Assembly (NCBI GenBank): GCA_014904985.1
Contig: MU129047.1
Location: 1 to 64,000 of the forward strand
DNA length: 64,000 bases
Direction of reading: 5' to 3'
DNA from: Hydnum rufescens UP504
Taxonomy: Eukaryota > Basidiomycota > Agaricomycetes > Cantharellales > Hydnaceae
The notes beneath the pieces are model-generated. The model made no database searches and was not told where the DNA came from. It saw only the letters and a list, made by a program, of their open reading frames with translations. Position 1 is the stretch's first letter. Every line of letters starts with the position of its first letter. Below, piece by piece: positions 1-11,118 of this stretch. The position numbers were made by a program, and so were the translations under genes.

Positions 1-751
1 TCGAACAAGCAATAGAGGCATTTGTTCACGACATTCTGTGCAAGGCATAAAAGCCACAATTGCTGTCCAGGCACCAGAAATTGATAGGATCAATACTATC
101 CATGGATTCCTGTAACTATGTGGAATCGAATTGCGGACATCGCACCTCCTGCTATATTTTTCCTGAGTACTCTATAGGCAGATCATAGAGCACTGGAGGT
201 AGTGCCTCCTTTATAACCTGCAAATGCTATCAACAAAATGATCTCAATGAGTGCTTCATAGTACTGGCTCAGAAAGTGTGGACAGGAATCAGTACTGACG
301 ATGAGCCCAAAACATGGCAAAAGGAGGGACCCATTCGATTTTTTCAAGTTGTTCAAGGAGTTGCACTCGAATCAGTAAAATTAGCTAGTGCAAGTTACAC
401 TAGGCCCCAATTGGTAGAAAAGTAATATTGGATTTGAGAAAAAGAATTGCCTCCTACACCACAGGCCATGAAGACGTAATCTGATAATCAACAGCAGACT
501 AGCGAAATGCTCCGTTCGGCAACTCAAAACCGCGCTGTTTCATGCCTCGGTTTCTTCCTTCTGTTTCTTCTGAAGTTAGTCTCTGGGACTTGAGAAACAC
601 AGAAGTTCGAACTGCACTGTTGTCTATTTATATAGTATACTAGTATACCACGCCCACACTTGCACCTGTTAGAGTCCCTCTTCCTTTCCATCCCACCCAC
701 ATTCAAGTTAAACTGCCTGTTCACTATGTTTCCATTGCATTCCTGGCAGTA
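1..751. other. Repeat-derived flank left of the copia element
   Basis: I see no credible gene here. Bases about 150-330 resemble the stretch at 11765-11910, which is the 3' flank of the U3 unit. Both carry a version of a 'ctctgtaggcag' string, then 'gatctcaa.gagtg', then 'gctcaca.aa.tgtg.acagga'. This is therefore a fragment of the same repeat family (minus orientation), into or beside which the copia element inserted. Bases 330-750 match nothing I can name. Confidence 0.5.
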
Positions 752-756
752 GTATA

Positions 757-1165
757 TGTTGGAGCGAGTGGATACGGAAGCGACCAGGTATGATGTCGGA
801 GACAAGCGCGACCCCTGTGAGGCTATGCCGACAACCTCGCCAATCATCAATCCGCCAATCTAGCTAAAACCTGTAGCCGAGTTTCACTGGTGATCTTTTA
901 CCTCTTTGTTTTGCTGGCACCACCGGCAGTCAGACATTCTTTTTCTTTTCTCTAACCCATTTTCATGTGTCTTCTACCCTCCTGTAAATACTATAAAAAG
1001 TCGGGCTTAGGCCCTCTAAATGCTAAGGACTTCTCTGTGTGTGTTCTTCCCGCCACCTGCTTAATTCACCTGGGCAACTTGAGTCTCGCTGATCTACCGA
1101 ATTCGTCCTCACCCGCTTAGTAATCAGGGGGAGTTGTTCTCGCGCGCATACCATAACTCTCACTA
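757..1165 (+). repeat. 5' LTR of the copia element
   Basis: The LTR is 409 bp, the same length as its partner at 6758-7166. It begins TGTTGGAGC and ends CTCACTA, directly before the primer binding site. Ten positions differ from the 3' LTR, every one a CpG in one copy and TpG or CpA in the other. A TATAAAA box lies inside it. Confidence 0.95.
991..1000 (+). promoter_or_regulatory. TATA box in the 5' LTR
   Basis: CTATAAAAAG lies about 170 bp before the LTR end and about 250 bp before the gag start. This is the usual position for the RNA polymerase II core promoter of an LTR element. The same box is present in the 3' LTR near 6992. Confidence 0.6.
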
Positions 1166-1180
1166 GGTTATGGGCCCATC
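1166..1180 (+). other. Primer binding site, half-tRNA initiator Met type
   Basis: The 15 bases after the 5' LTR read GGTTATGGGCCCATC. The first 12 are the complement of the anticodon stem-loop of eukaryotic initiator tRNA-Met (GGGCCCAUAACC, anticodon CAU underlined by the central cat/atg). Drosophila copia is known to prime from a cleaved 5' half of this tRNA rather than its 3' end, and this site matches that pattern. The same string recurs at 35183-35197 in the second copia remnant, which supports function. Confidence 0.85.
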
Positions 1181-1241
1181 GCTGCTCTCTTAAAAGAAAC
1201 ACATTTACCCCCTATTTTTTCCATCACTAGAAAAGATCACT

Positions 1242-4200
1242 ATGAGCGACGAATTCAAGATTCAGGTTACGAAATTGGCGGCAGACGGTACAAACTGGGT
1301 CACATACCGCGACCGGATTATGTGGGCCCTCAATGCGAAAGGGCTCCTTGAGCACCTTACAAGTGACGTGATTACGTCAGACTATAGCGCTGCTGGTACG
1401 GTCGATGGACTTACGCCGGAGGCTCGATGGAAGAAGGACGAGGCCATGGTTAAGCAACTTGTGGCCGGCTCGGTCCCCGATACAGTGTTCAGCCAGATTA
1501 AGGCTGGACTAAAGGCCAAGGAGGTCTGGGATCAGCTCCGGGCTTTATACGAAGGACAGTCGAAATTAATTTTGGTCGACTTACGAAAGCGATTACAGAA
1601 TACTCGCTGTGGCGCGGATGATGACATTCGTGCACATTTCGACAAATTGGCCGATCTCAAGGAACAACTGGCAGCCATGGGCGCCACAATTTTGGATGAA
1701 GAATACGGCAACATCCTATTAGGATCACTCCCCGACTCATACGACAATACCATAAATTCAATTATGGCGGCCGCAGATCTCAGCAGCAAATCTATTATGC
1801 CAACTCTAGTGATCCGACTCATAACAGACGAGTACGACCGGCGAACTCTGAAAAAGGGGAAGGCCAAATCGAGTAACGACGAAGCTTTCTATGCCAACGG
1901 GCAGAAGAAGAGCAAGAAGGACGTCAAGTGTTTTAATTGCCACTGAAAGGGGCACATCAAAGTGGATTGTTGGGTGAAGGGGGGAGGAAAGGAGGGGCAG
2001 GGGCCATCGAGGTCGCCGAATCCCAGGACGGGTGCTAAGGAAAGCACCGCTACAGCCGCACATGCTGATGTCGAGGCATGGGCCACGATCGAGGCCATCG
2101 GGTCACAGCCAGATGTCACGGCTATAACGAATGGATGGATGAAATCCCCCACCTATGCTGAAATATACGATTCAGGGGCCACCCGACACATGTCTCCATA
2201 TAAGGAGCAATTCATTAATTACCATCCTATTGACCCTCACCCAATCCTTGCAGCTAATAACCGAGTATTCCATGCTATTGGTGCCGGCGACTTAAAGATT
2301 CAAGTGCCGAATGACGGGAAATTCACCCCAGTCATCTTGCGCGATGCTCTCCATGCTCCAGAACTCGGATTAACAGTCATTTCAATAAACCGAATTACGA
2401 AAGCAGGTCACAAAGTCCTATTCGATGGAAACTTGTGCAAAATCAAAAACCCGAAAGGTGTCCTTATTGGATGCATCTCTGGCGGCAATAATGGCTTATA
2501 CAAAGTCGAACACGCTAATTCGGCAGCTACATTTGCATGCGAGACGGTGAAGCTCTCGGATCTTCACAGACGATTGGCCCATATTTCGGTTGATACAATA
2601 CGCACGCTTATCAAAAACAACGTTATCGAGGGCATCAACCTAATTGATGACATCAAGGATTTTTCCTGCGACTCCTGCAAGTATGCCAAGGCCACCCGGA
2701 AGGCCATCAAGAAAGAGCGGACAGCCCCGCTCACCTCCTCATTCGGCGAGGAAATTCATACAGACGTTTGGGGCCCATCACCCCTAAATTCATTGGGCGG
2801 ACAATCTTATTACATCACATTTACAGACGACGCCACGAGATATACAAAACTTTGGCTATTACGTACGAAGGACGAGGCACTCAACGCTTACAAAGACTTC
2901 GCAGCTTGGGTGAAGACGCAGCACGGAGTCCAAATTAAACAGCTTTGATCTGACCGCAGAGGCGAATACACAAGTCATGCATTCACGAAGTTTCTAGGGG
3001 ATCAGGGCACAGAGCGCCGATTAACCACCCATGATACTCCCCAGCACAATGGAGTCGCCGAATCATTGAATCAGCAGATTCTTGAACGAACTTGCGCTAT
3101 GCTGCATCAATCCCAGCTGCCGAAAAACCTCTGGGGCAAGGCTGTGAATTGGGCCATCTGGCTCAAAAACCGTACTTCTACTCGTGTCTTAGGCCATATG
3201 ACGCCACTCGAACGGCTTATGAAGGAAAAGCCGAACCTCGCGAATATCCCTATTTGGGGCCAACGAGTCTGGGTTCACAACGACTCTGGATCAAAATTGG
3301 ATGAACGCGCGAATGAAGCCTTTTGGGTGGGCTATGATAACGACAGCCCACACGCTCACAGAACTTACTGGAAGGGAAGGAACAAAATATCCGTCAAACG
3401 TAATGTAAAATTCACTACCTCGACAATTGACATTTCTGTCGATCCCCCAGTTACGAGCTCAAGGCCACGGATAGATCCCCTGCTGACCTCCAACAACTCT
3501 CCAGATCCCGAAGACTCAGACGATGCCAAAACCCTAAATTCTAGGCCAACTACCCCCGCCAAACCCCCTCCTATGCCAAAACAGACCCCACCCGCTGAAC
3601 CCGAACGACGCTCCACACGTGTCCCCAAACCGTCTCAATATGTGCAACGCCTTGCACAGGGCGAAGGTACAGTTCATGGATACACACACAAATCCGACTC
3701 TCAGATCCCCGGCGTCAGGGGGAGCAGTGATAATATCGGCAAGAATTCAGCATCTCTCGTAAATGACACCGTATATCATATAGAATTTAACGACGCAGCT
3801 TTTGTGACGATTCAAGATATCGACGGTGTAAGCAGGAAACTGTGGAAGAAACCAGCTACAGTCTGCGAAATGGAAACGAGGACAAAGAAGGGGGATCACG
3901 GGGCCAATCCGAACGTTAGGGTCCGAGGGAAGGAAGGGTCTTTGGACGGGTAGAATTGTCCTGTATAGACGGAGCCTATCCAGACAATAAATGAAGGGGT
4001 TGTTAAATCAGATAATCACACTCTAGGTCCTCCTCTTGAGAGCCTATCAGAAGTGTGATTAGTGGGGGTTGAGTTTTGGAATTTACCCTGACACCAGCAG
4101 CAGTTCAACTAGCTTTTCAACTGGGGATGGAGGGAAAGACGATAGAAATTCGCATCTCCTGCACTTAATATACATCACAGAAAAATGCTATGGTAACCGG

Positions 4201-6750
4201 CGGAAAGATGGGATTAAGGCGAAAATGAGGAAAAAGAAATCAAGTCAAAAGCTTCAAAACTGAAGGAGATATTCAATTAACAAGTGAGAATGGGAGAATA
4301 TGGCTTAACCAAGGTATTCCTCCTCTTCTACTGGACCAAATCCCTTGAGGAATGGTGGAACTGGTCGTCCTAGATGTACCCTCCATCGGGCATAGGGTGC
4401 CGGAACCATAATTGCCTTTAGTAATCAGAAAAGCGGAGGTAAAAGTGAAATGAGCCATGAGGAGACTAAATTACAGGAGGCCGAGTTCTAATCCGCTCGT
4501 TTTGCCCTTGGTACCGTTCGATGCGGATTTTCAGCGTCTTTCCAGGGGTGATCGTTTCGAACGAATCGGATCAAAACTGATGGAGTTATTCGCGAAATAC
4601 TGAAGAATAGTGTGGAACATGAGGTAAAGTCGACCTGGAGGATGCAGTTCTCATCCGATAAACGTGTGTGTGGTACCGTTAGACAGGTATTAATCGTAGC
4701 TTTCTGGGCGCTGTCTTGCCGAGTCGATCCGATCGAAATTGGTGGAGATATTCGCGAAATACTCCTTGAGAGTATTGGAATAGCCCCTATTCCACATGTG
4801 ACAAGTCTGCGAGTCAAAGTGGGAGTCGTGTTACGTAATACAAGGTCAAATACCGCCCTTGAGGCAATTGGATAAGCCGGTGGTGATACAATAGATGGAC
4901 GAAAGTAAGCAAGTTGAATTGCTATAGCCTGGTTGAACTGGCTTGGAGATAAGTACAAATTTGATGGCCTGTTGAAGTGCCAAGGACGGACAAATAATTG
5001 TCTTGTATATAGGGTGGAGGAAAAGTAAAAAGGGACCACGGATCCTGGGATGTGAATCCATGCTATTTGACGGCCAGAGGAATAACGAGTGTGGATACGA
5101 GAGAAATGTAAGAATATGGATTCGTTTGAGGAGGTAATTGGGCCCAGATGAGGTATGTACGTAATGGGATTTTATCCCTCCAACAACGGTGATCCAAAAT
5201 CTCTGGAAGAGGCGAAGTCACGAACGGATTGGCCACAATGGAAAAAGGCCATCGATATCGAACTCAAAACCGTCAAAGACGCCGGAACTTGGGACGAAGT
5301 ACCAAGGCCACCCGGCAAGAATATCGTCGATTGCAAGCTCGTATTCAAAATCAAACGAAAAGCTGATGGAACCATTCTAAAGTACAAGGCATGTCTAGTT
5401 GCCCGCGGTTTCACACAGATTTATGGCGTTGATTACTACGAAACATATTCCCCCGTCACGCGACTCGCAAGTTTTCAGACGATTATTGCATTCGCTGCCC
5501 GAAACAATTGGGATATCGACTCTTTTGATTTCAACGGCGCATACCTCAATGGTGAACTTGACAAGAATGAAGAAATTTATATGAATTTCCCCCCCGAGTA
5601 CAGACCCCAGGGGGAGAATACAATCCTATGCCTACGGAAGACTCTGTATGGTCTTAAGCAAGCCGGACGGTGATGGTACGACTCATTATCCCGCGCACTC
5701 AATAGTCTCGGTTTTAGCGCAAGCCACGCCGATCCCGGTGTGTTCCATACCCAGAAAGATGGGGAGGAATTAATTTTGGCAATCCATGTGGATGATTGCA
5801 CGTTTACGGGCCCGTCGAGGGCATTGCTTGACGAATACAAGCAGAAAATCAACGAAAAGTACTCGATTACCGACTTAGGGCCACTCCATTGGCTACTCGG
5901 CATTAAAATCGAGCGAGATCGTGAACTACGGACAATCCGATTATCACAGACATCGTACATTGACTCGATTGTTTTGTGGTTCTCACTCAGCGACTCGAAA
6001 CCCATTAATACCCCAATGGAACCCGGGGCCACACCCACTCGAGAGGATTCTGCGATGAATCCCACAGATATCGAACGAATGAAGCAGACCCCCTATCGCG
6101 AGGCCATAGGGAGCCTTATGTACGCATCCGTGGCCACGAGGCTGGACATTACTTTTGCGGTATCGACGCTATCGCAGTTCCTTGACAGGCCGGGACCCAC
6201 ACACTGGGAGGCGGCAAAACGAGTTATACAGTACCTATCAATGACGAAGAGTCTTAGCCTGACATATGGGTTAAAACAACACGACCTACTCGGGTACACG
6301 GATGCGGATGGAGCAACACAGGAGCACCGTCGCGCAATAACGGGATACACTTACCTGATAGACGGAGGAACCGTCTCCTGGAGCTCCCGAAAGCAGGAGC
6401 TGATCACACTCTCGACGGCCGAGGCAGAATATGTTGCCGCAACTCAAGCTGCCAAGGAAGGCATTTGGCTACAAGGCCTCATTGCCGAAATATTCCATAC
6501 TCAACTCAAAGCCACGACTCTATATTGTGATAATCAAGCCGTGTTAAAGCTTGCAATGGGCGATAATTACCATGCCCGGACGAAACATATCGATATCCAT
6601 TTTCATTTTATCTGCAAGACGATTAAAGACGGCATTTTCAATTTGGTCTACTGTCCCACAGAGACTATGATGGCCGACATTCTTACAAAATCCCTCGGGG
6701 CAACAAAATTGAATTTCCACGCCGAAGGACTCGGACTACATCGCACTTGA
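1242..6750 (+). pseudogene. Copia Gag-Pol polyprotein, disrupted
   Basis: The single frame would encode about 1380 residues after removing the 3829-5191 insertion. In order it shows a Gag domain (motif GTNWVTYRDRI near 1290), a CCHC zinc knuckle starting CFNCH at about 1930, a protease active site YDSGATRHM near 2166, and an HHCC pre-integrase motif (LHRRLAH with CDSCKYAKA near 2560-2690). The integrase core follows (HTDVWGP, FTDDATRYT, and HNGVAE at about 3050). Reverse transcriptase (LVARGFTQ near 5395, VDD near 5790) and RNase H (STAEAEYVAA near 6420) complete it. Stops occur at 1944 (a tryptophan of the zinc knuckle, TGG to TGA), 2946 and 5671 (both arginine CGA to TGA, that is CpG decay). 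It is not functional as read. Confidence 0.93.
3829..5186 (-). mobile_element. LTR-like insertion inside the copia pol gene
   Basis: Identical repeats ACGGTG (3823-3828 and 5186-5191) bracket this 1358-bp block; the strict 5-bp duplication is CGGTG. Joining the copia frame across one copy restores uninterrupted polyprotein between the integrase and reverse transcriptase regions, so this is a clean insertion. On the minus strand the block starts TGTTGGAGGG and ends CTGCTTA. That gives TG...TA ends like the host copia LTR, suggesting a solo LTR or a non-autonomous LTR element. An imperfect internal direct duplication (about 4487-4620 and 4648-4780) shares the string TATTCGCGAAATACT. No coding region is recognised inside. 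Confidence 0.75.
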
Positions 6751-6757
6751 GGGGGAG
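6749..6757 (+). other. Polypurine tract of the copia element
   Basis: GAGGGGGAG directly precedes the 3' LTR and overlaps the last base pairs of the polyprotein stop region. Its position and composition are those of the plus-strand priming site of LTR retrotransposons. Confidence 0.8.
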
Positions 6758-7166
6758 TGTTGGAGCAAGTGGATACGGAAGCGACCGGGTACGATGTCGG
6801 AGACAAGCACGACCCCTGTGAGGCTATGCCGACGACCTCGCCAATCATCAATCCGCCAATCTAGCTAAAACCTGTAGCCGAGTTTCACCGGCGATCTTTT
6901 ACCTCTTTGTTTTGCTGGCACCACCGGCAGTCGGACATTCTTTTTCTTTTCTCTAACCCATTTTCATGTGTCTTCTACCCTCCTGTAAATACTATAAAAA
7001 GTCGGGCTTAGGCCCTCTAAATGCTAAGGACTTCTCTGTGTGTGTTCTTCCCGCCACCTGCTTAATTCACCTGGGCGACTCGAGTCTCGCTGATCTACCG
7101 AATTCGTCCTCACCCGCTTAGTAATCAGGGGGAGTTGTTCTCGCGCGCATACCATAACTCTCACTA
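6758..7166 (+). repeat. 3' LTR of the copia element
   Basis: The LTR is 409 bp, aligned base for base with 757-1165 without gaps. It keeps CpG at most of the positions where the 5' LTR has TpG or CpA, and has lost CpG at two (first-line positions gcAag and aagcAcg). It is followed by the target duplication GTATA at 7167-7171. Confidence 0.95.
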
Positions 7167-7171
7167 GTATA

Positions 7172-8110
7172 GTAGAGAGATAGCCGAAAAGAAAAAGAGG
7201 CCGGTGACAACTTTTCGTGATTCTCAGTACAGTTGAATTGAAACAGTGCAATTTCGAGTTGCCGAAAGGAGCCTTATTAGCTTCACAAGAGGTACCTACT
7301 GCCTTCCTAGAGTGTTTAGTGCCCACTTGTGCGTCAATAAGAACCCCAAGATAGCAGTGCCGAGAGCCTCCTTGCTCAGTAATGCAAGGGGAATGATGAG
7401 CCGTGACATGACGCTGTGACTGCGTGGGAATGGATGCGGACCACCCCGTGAATAACGAGGGTGTTGTGGCGTGCGACGTCTGTTGTCCTTCGGTGACATC
7501 TGCATAGCACACACACCTGTTGAGAGGAAACTGTTTACATGTATCTACATCGAGTTGCTTTCTGCTCTAAGACTCTTTTCAGTCGCCCCGTAGCCCGTGG
7601 TTCAACAATACTGGAGCAATTAAAAAAGGTAACTAACTACCTGCAGTCTGAAGGACCTGAATTGTTTTGAATAGGAAGAAGCAGGGAAGGGGGGCTTTCG
7701 TTATCGGTGACACTCAAGAGGCAGGAGGACACCATACCATAAGATTACAGTAAGCACGCGCTGTTACTTTTCTGGGTGTCACGCCGAATCAGACCCCCCG
7801 TTGTGTCGTTAAGTTCGTTCGGGGTCACGTCACATGGCCTCGTTGTTGGAGTTATGACGCTTACAGTATACCGGAGGGGCCGGTTTGCAAGCCGGCTTGT
7901 TAGGTGTCTTAACTCTTATATAATAAATATGAAAACAAGGCGCAACGCTCCCACGGAGAATGGGAATTATCGAACCCCTGAAACAAGCCAGTTGAAAATA
8001 TATATGGATAAAAAACCCTGGAAGGCCATGAAAAGGCAGGTGCAACTGTTACCGCTCATTTAAATCAGCATATCCTTACCGTCCATTTGGTACTCACATT
8101 TCTAATGACC
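7172..8110. other. Intergenic, no gene recognised
   Basis: Short open frames on both strands here have no recognisable domain and no supporting splice pattern. A near-perfect 18-bp palindrome, GCCGG-TTTGCAA-GCCGGC type, lies at 7879-7896, just upstream of an AT-rich stretch (ATATAATAAATATG). I can give it no function. Confidence 0.4.
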
Positions 8111-8114
8111 AATC

Positions 8115-9155
8115 CGACACATGTATAAATTACTACTTCCACTCCGTTTTTTCTTCCCCATTACCACCGTGCAGAGAGTCTGGGGCTTGCGATGGAAGGC
8201 GACCACCATGGCTTGCACATCTGTGAGCCCTAAGGAACTTCCAATGAATTCTCATCCCCATTCAATCACTGCTCCCACAGATACTGGAAACGGCGGAAAT
8301 GGCGAAAGCCCTGCAGGAAGTGCTAATGGTGGACGATCCAGCGATGTTCACCTCCCACATTCCCACCCTACCACCACCAATGTTTGTGAGTCGAGGTCAT
8401 GCACATTATTACGCTGGTCATTTTAAAACTCTGAGCCACAGTGAATGTCTGGCATATTTACAATCAGAATGTAGCCACCCCAGTCGGTGAAGGACCACCA
8501 CCCTCGGGTATATACATTTCCTGCCATTTTGGAGGACTCGAGCTGCGGGTGAGGTTGACCTTTTCCTTTCTATTGGGGCCAGTCTTCTGATTGTCTAGTC
8601 GTGTTCAAAGATTGAGTTCGTCCTTCGTATAATTCCGTTCATTATTAAGATTCGCCGCCACGTCTAGGATCGTATCACCCACAGTTCATCTGAGCGGTTG
8701 TAGAAGATGTGTGCTATGGCAGGGCGTGGCAGGACTCCCTTTGCGCCCCAACAGCTCCGTAACAAATTGTATCGATTTCGTGCTGCTGACGCGACTGGGA
8801 TGGAAACTATAGAACCATTAGCTATATCATTCTTCAGAGACGAATGGTGCTGTTTTCCAACGGGTTATAGTTTGAGCGCAGGACACGTTCAAGCAGCCGA
8901 CAACATCAAACGAGAGGGGGGCTATGAATGTGGGAGTTGGGTGAGGGCTCACATATACTTGGAGCTTGGGACCACTCCCTACTATGCCATAACCGTGCTC
9001 TCATTAACAGGAGATATCTCCAAGCCGCAGTGAGATCTCAGGTGGGTGTTAGCAGATTAATCATGCCTCCAAGAGGCCAACTTCCGGTCGGGGGAAGATA
9101 GAAAGGCGGAAGACAACCGTTTGAGGATTCTATGATCGGCCGTGAGTAGCGGCTA
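8115..9155 (+). pseudogene. U1: copy of the repeated multi-exon U unit
   Basis: The product is not recognised. A TATA-like TGTATAAAT precedes exon 1 (8208-8385), which encodes a Gly/Asn/Ser-rich segment containing TDTGNGGNGES. The exon ends at GT of GTGAGT. Exon 2 (8475-8548, 74 nt) lies between a GTAG acceptor and CGG/GTGAGG, and encodes GIYISCHFGGLELR at its end. Exon 1 and exon 2 join in phase 1 without a stop. Compared with U3 and U7, a 4-nt insertion in exon 1 (shared with U8) shifts the original start out of frame, so the start at 8208 is a substitute. Downstream sequence to about 9050 keeps the conserved METIEPLAIS string but the splicing is unclear. The unit is truncated at about 9150, before the C-terminal exon. 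Confidence 0.5.
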
Positions 9156-11118
9156 GGAGCGATCAAAATTAGCACCTTTTTCGAGATTGTTGTACGTAAA
9201 CCTTCATCAGAAAAGAGTGTATTTCTGCGCGAGTTCGCGGGACATACCTTTGCCTTCCATTTGCAGCTGGCGATTAGTGATCTGAGGCATTTGAGCGAGA
9301 ATATGTGACGATAATCGGCGACTGCCGAATGCTACACTGCCGCACTTGATGGTGGTTAGCGCGTGACAGGCACTTACGCTGCAGACAAATCCTTTCTGCA
9401 ATGATAGCTGTGTTGCTTTTGCATTTTCGAATTATGTCGATCTCTTGGGGAATGGTAGTAGGCCATGGATCCACTGCCTAGCTCTCCCGCGAGTCGTAGA
9501 TCACGGTAGTGTCCCCATCATTCTGGACTTCCCTGAACTCATTTTTTTTATCGGCCCATACCCACTTCATGGCCAGGAGGGCATAGAATCAGACGGATGT
9601 TTCGGTTGCGAGTCCTGCCTGAGATCTCACTTGCCACCTGAGATCTTTGTTCGGAATGAGACGTGACCCATCATCCAGGTATATCCCAGCCTTCACTCTG
9701 CATCCACTCAGGAGCCTCCTAAAATCATCTCTAAATTCTAGTCTTTCTGACTGCTGTACCTTTCTAGGCCAGTTGCACCAAGACCACGATATAACTCGTT
9801 CCAAACACACCCGCCTCCGAAAGAGAATCCTGCGACCCCATACATATCCTATGGCCCCCGGACGAACGGTGCCGGACACGATCCTAGACATGGTAGTGGA
9901 ACCTAATAACTAATGGAAATAGACGCGCCACGATTTCGATCTTCCAGCGCGACTGAGAGTTAATCGACCGACCCCGACCAAACAAAGAGGGTAAGAAAGC
10001 TCAGCCTCACCCGCAATTCGAATGACCCGTATCGACAAAAAATGTAGACCCCCGATCTTGGTTGTGTGTCCGCTGTTGGTATGTTCGAGTTATGGGGATA
10101 GATATAGTAGATGTTTGCTGTGCGTGGCTTGGAGTTTCAAAATGAGGCTAACGGTGTGCATAATCCGGACCCACAAACATGATTTGTGGTGGAGTGGGAA
10201 TGCAGGAGGAGAACATCCCCTCCTCGTCCACCACTGATCTCTCCGGTGGCGTTTCCCTCAGTGTTACCACCATTTCCGGTCCCTACGAAAGAGAGGATTA
10301 AATGGACATGAGAATTGGAAGTGGGATAGGACTCACGGATGCACAAACCATGGTCTGGAGTCTCCATTGCGAGCCACACTATCTGCACGGTGGTACTGGG
10401 CAAAAAAAAATGGATCGCCCTTTTCTACATTGCAATGGATTAGGAGTCTCCCCCGAATTATCTAAGGGTACCGTGAGAAGGCATTCGAAACAACATTCTA
10501 TCACGGAAGTCACACATCCACGGGAAATTGTCAATTTCGCCTGGGAGCACCCAGCATCCGGCCCGATTGTGCACCCCCTATAGAACACCCACCCCGGGAA
10601 TTTTGGTAATGTCCGAGGTCGAACATAGAATGTTTCCCGGTAATTTTGTCAGAAATTCGGGTCAGATTTCTCTTCCTGGGAACGAGGTCCTTCATGGTGT
10701 GACCAGGCGCCAGGTAGTATGGGGCGGATGAGAGATAAGAGTGCTATGGCGGAATGCCGCAGGTTCTCTTTGCGACTGGCGTAGAAAATGTCTAGCAATT
10801 ATTACATAGGCCACAATTAGAGATAAATAGCAGAGGTCCCCAGAAGTTCAGATGATCGAGTGGACATTAATGCTACTGGAAGGAATTCCCCATGCTCGTT
10901 TTTTCTACTGTCGGCAACAAATCTCGACAGCCCTATTCGCTGTATGCCGAGGAGTTGGCGATTACTTATGTGTCTATTCTCACTTCGTTTCAGATGGTCC
11001 AGCACTTGGAATAGCTACACCCTCATTCTAGTCACATGTTCGTCCCCAGTACCCGAGTGATCCTTGCCTATCGTTTCCTCAGGGGTAGAAGCAATCTGAC
11101 AAAGCTTCCATCCACAAT
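9149..11118. repeat. Segmental duplication, copy 1
   Basis: This stretch is nearly identical to 19649-21798, beginning at GCTAGGAGCGATCAAAATTA and ending at TCCACAAT. It contains the whole U2 unit plus its flanks. Relative to copy 2 it lacks about 150 bp near 10690 (present at about 21190-21360). Single-base differences are few by eye. The right end of the shared sequence coincides with a TIR element present only in copy 2. Confidence 0.85.
9560..10590 (-). pseudogene. U2: copy of the repeated U unit
   Basis: On the minus strand exon 1 runs 10367 to 10175. It starts MET and contains GGRGGDVLLLHS, and ends before GTGGGT. Exon 2 is 10072-10011 (62 nt), bounded by a CAACAG acceptor and CGG/GTGAGG, and ends GVYIFCRYGSFELR. 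The next open stretch after a CTAG acceptor reads on for about 40 codons. Frame and splice sites agree with U6, its near-identical duplicate, and in phase with the other units. Further downstream there is an open stretch ending KNEFREVQNDGDTTV near 9530, which could be a terminal exon. The product is not recognised. The 62-nt exon 2, shorter than the 74 nt of most units, is shared with U6 and U10. Confidence 0.5.

Larger units (their letters stand above)
757..7166 (+). mobile_element. Ty1/copia LTR retrotransposon, full length but inactive
   Basis: This 6410-bp element has identical-length 409-bp LTRs (757-1165 and 6758-7166) that start TGTTGG and end CACTA. It is flanked by the 5-bp direct repeat GTATA at 752-756 and 7167-7171. 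The domain order is gag, zinc knuckle, aspartic protease, integrase, reverse transcriptase, RNase H, which is the copia order. One reading frame runs from 1242 to 6750 once the insertion at 3829-5191 (element plus one target-site copy) is discounted. Three nonsense codons (1944, 2946, 5671) and that insertion make it non-autonomous. The LTRs differ at ten positions, about 2.4 percent, so it is fairly young. Confidence 0.95.

Noticed and set aside
524..850. Minus-strand open frame over the 5' LTR
   Set aside because: It spans the LTR boundary and repeats at the 3' LTR (6851-6648), so it is a shadow of LTR sequence.
3829..5186. Intron in the copia polyprotein instead of an insertion
   Set aside because: The left edge resembles a donor (GTGTAAGC) but the right edge has no AG acceptor, and a 5-6 bp duplication brackets the block.
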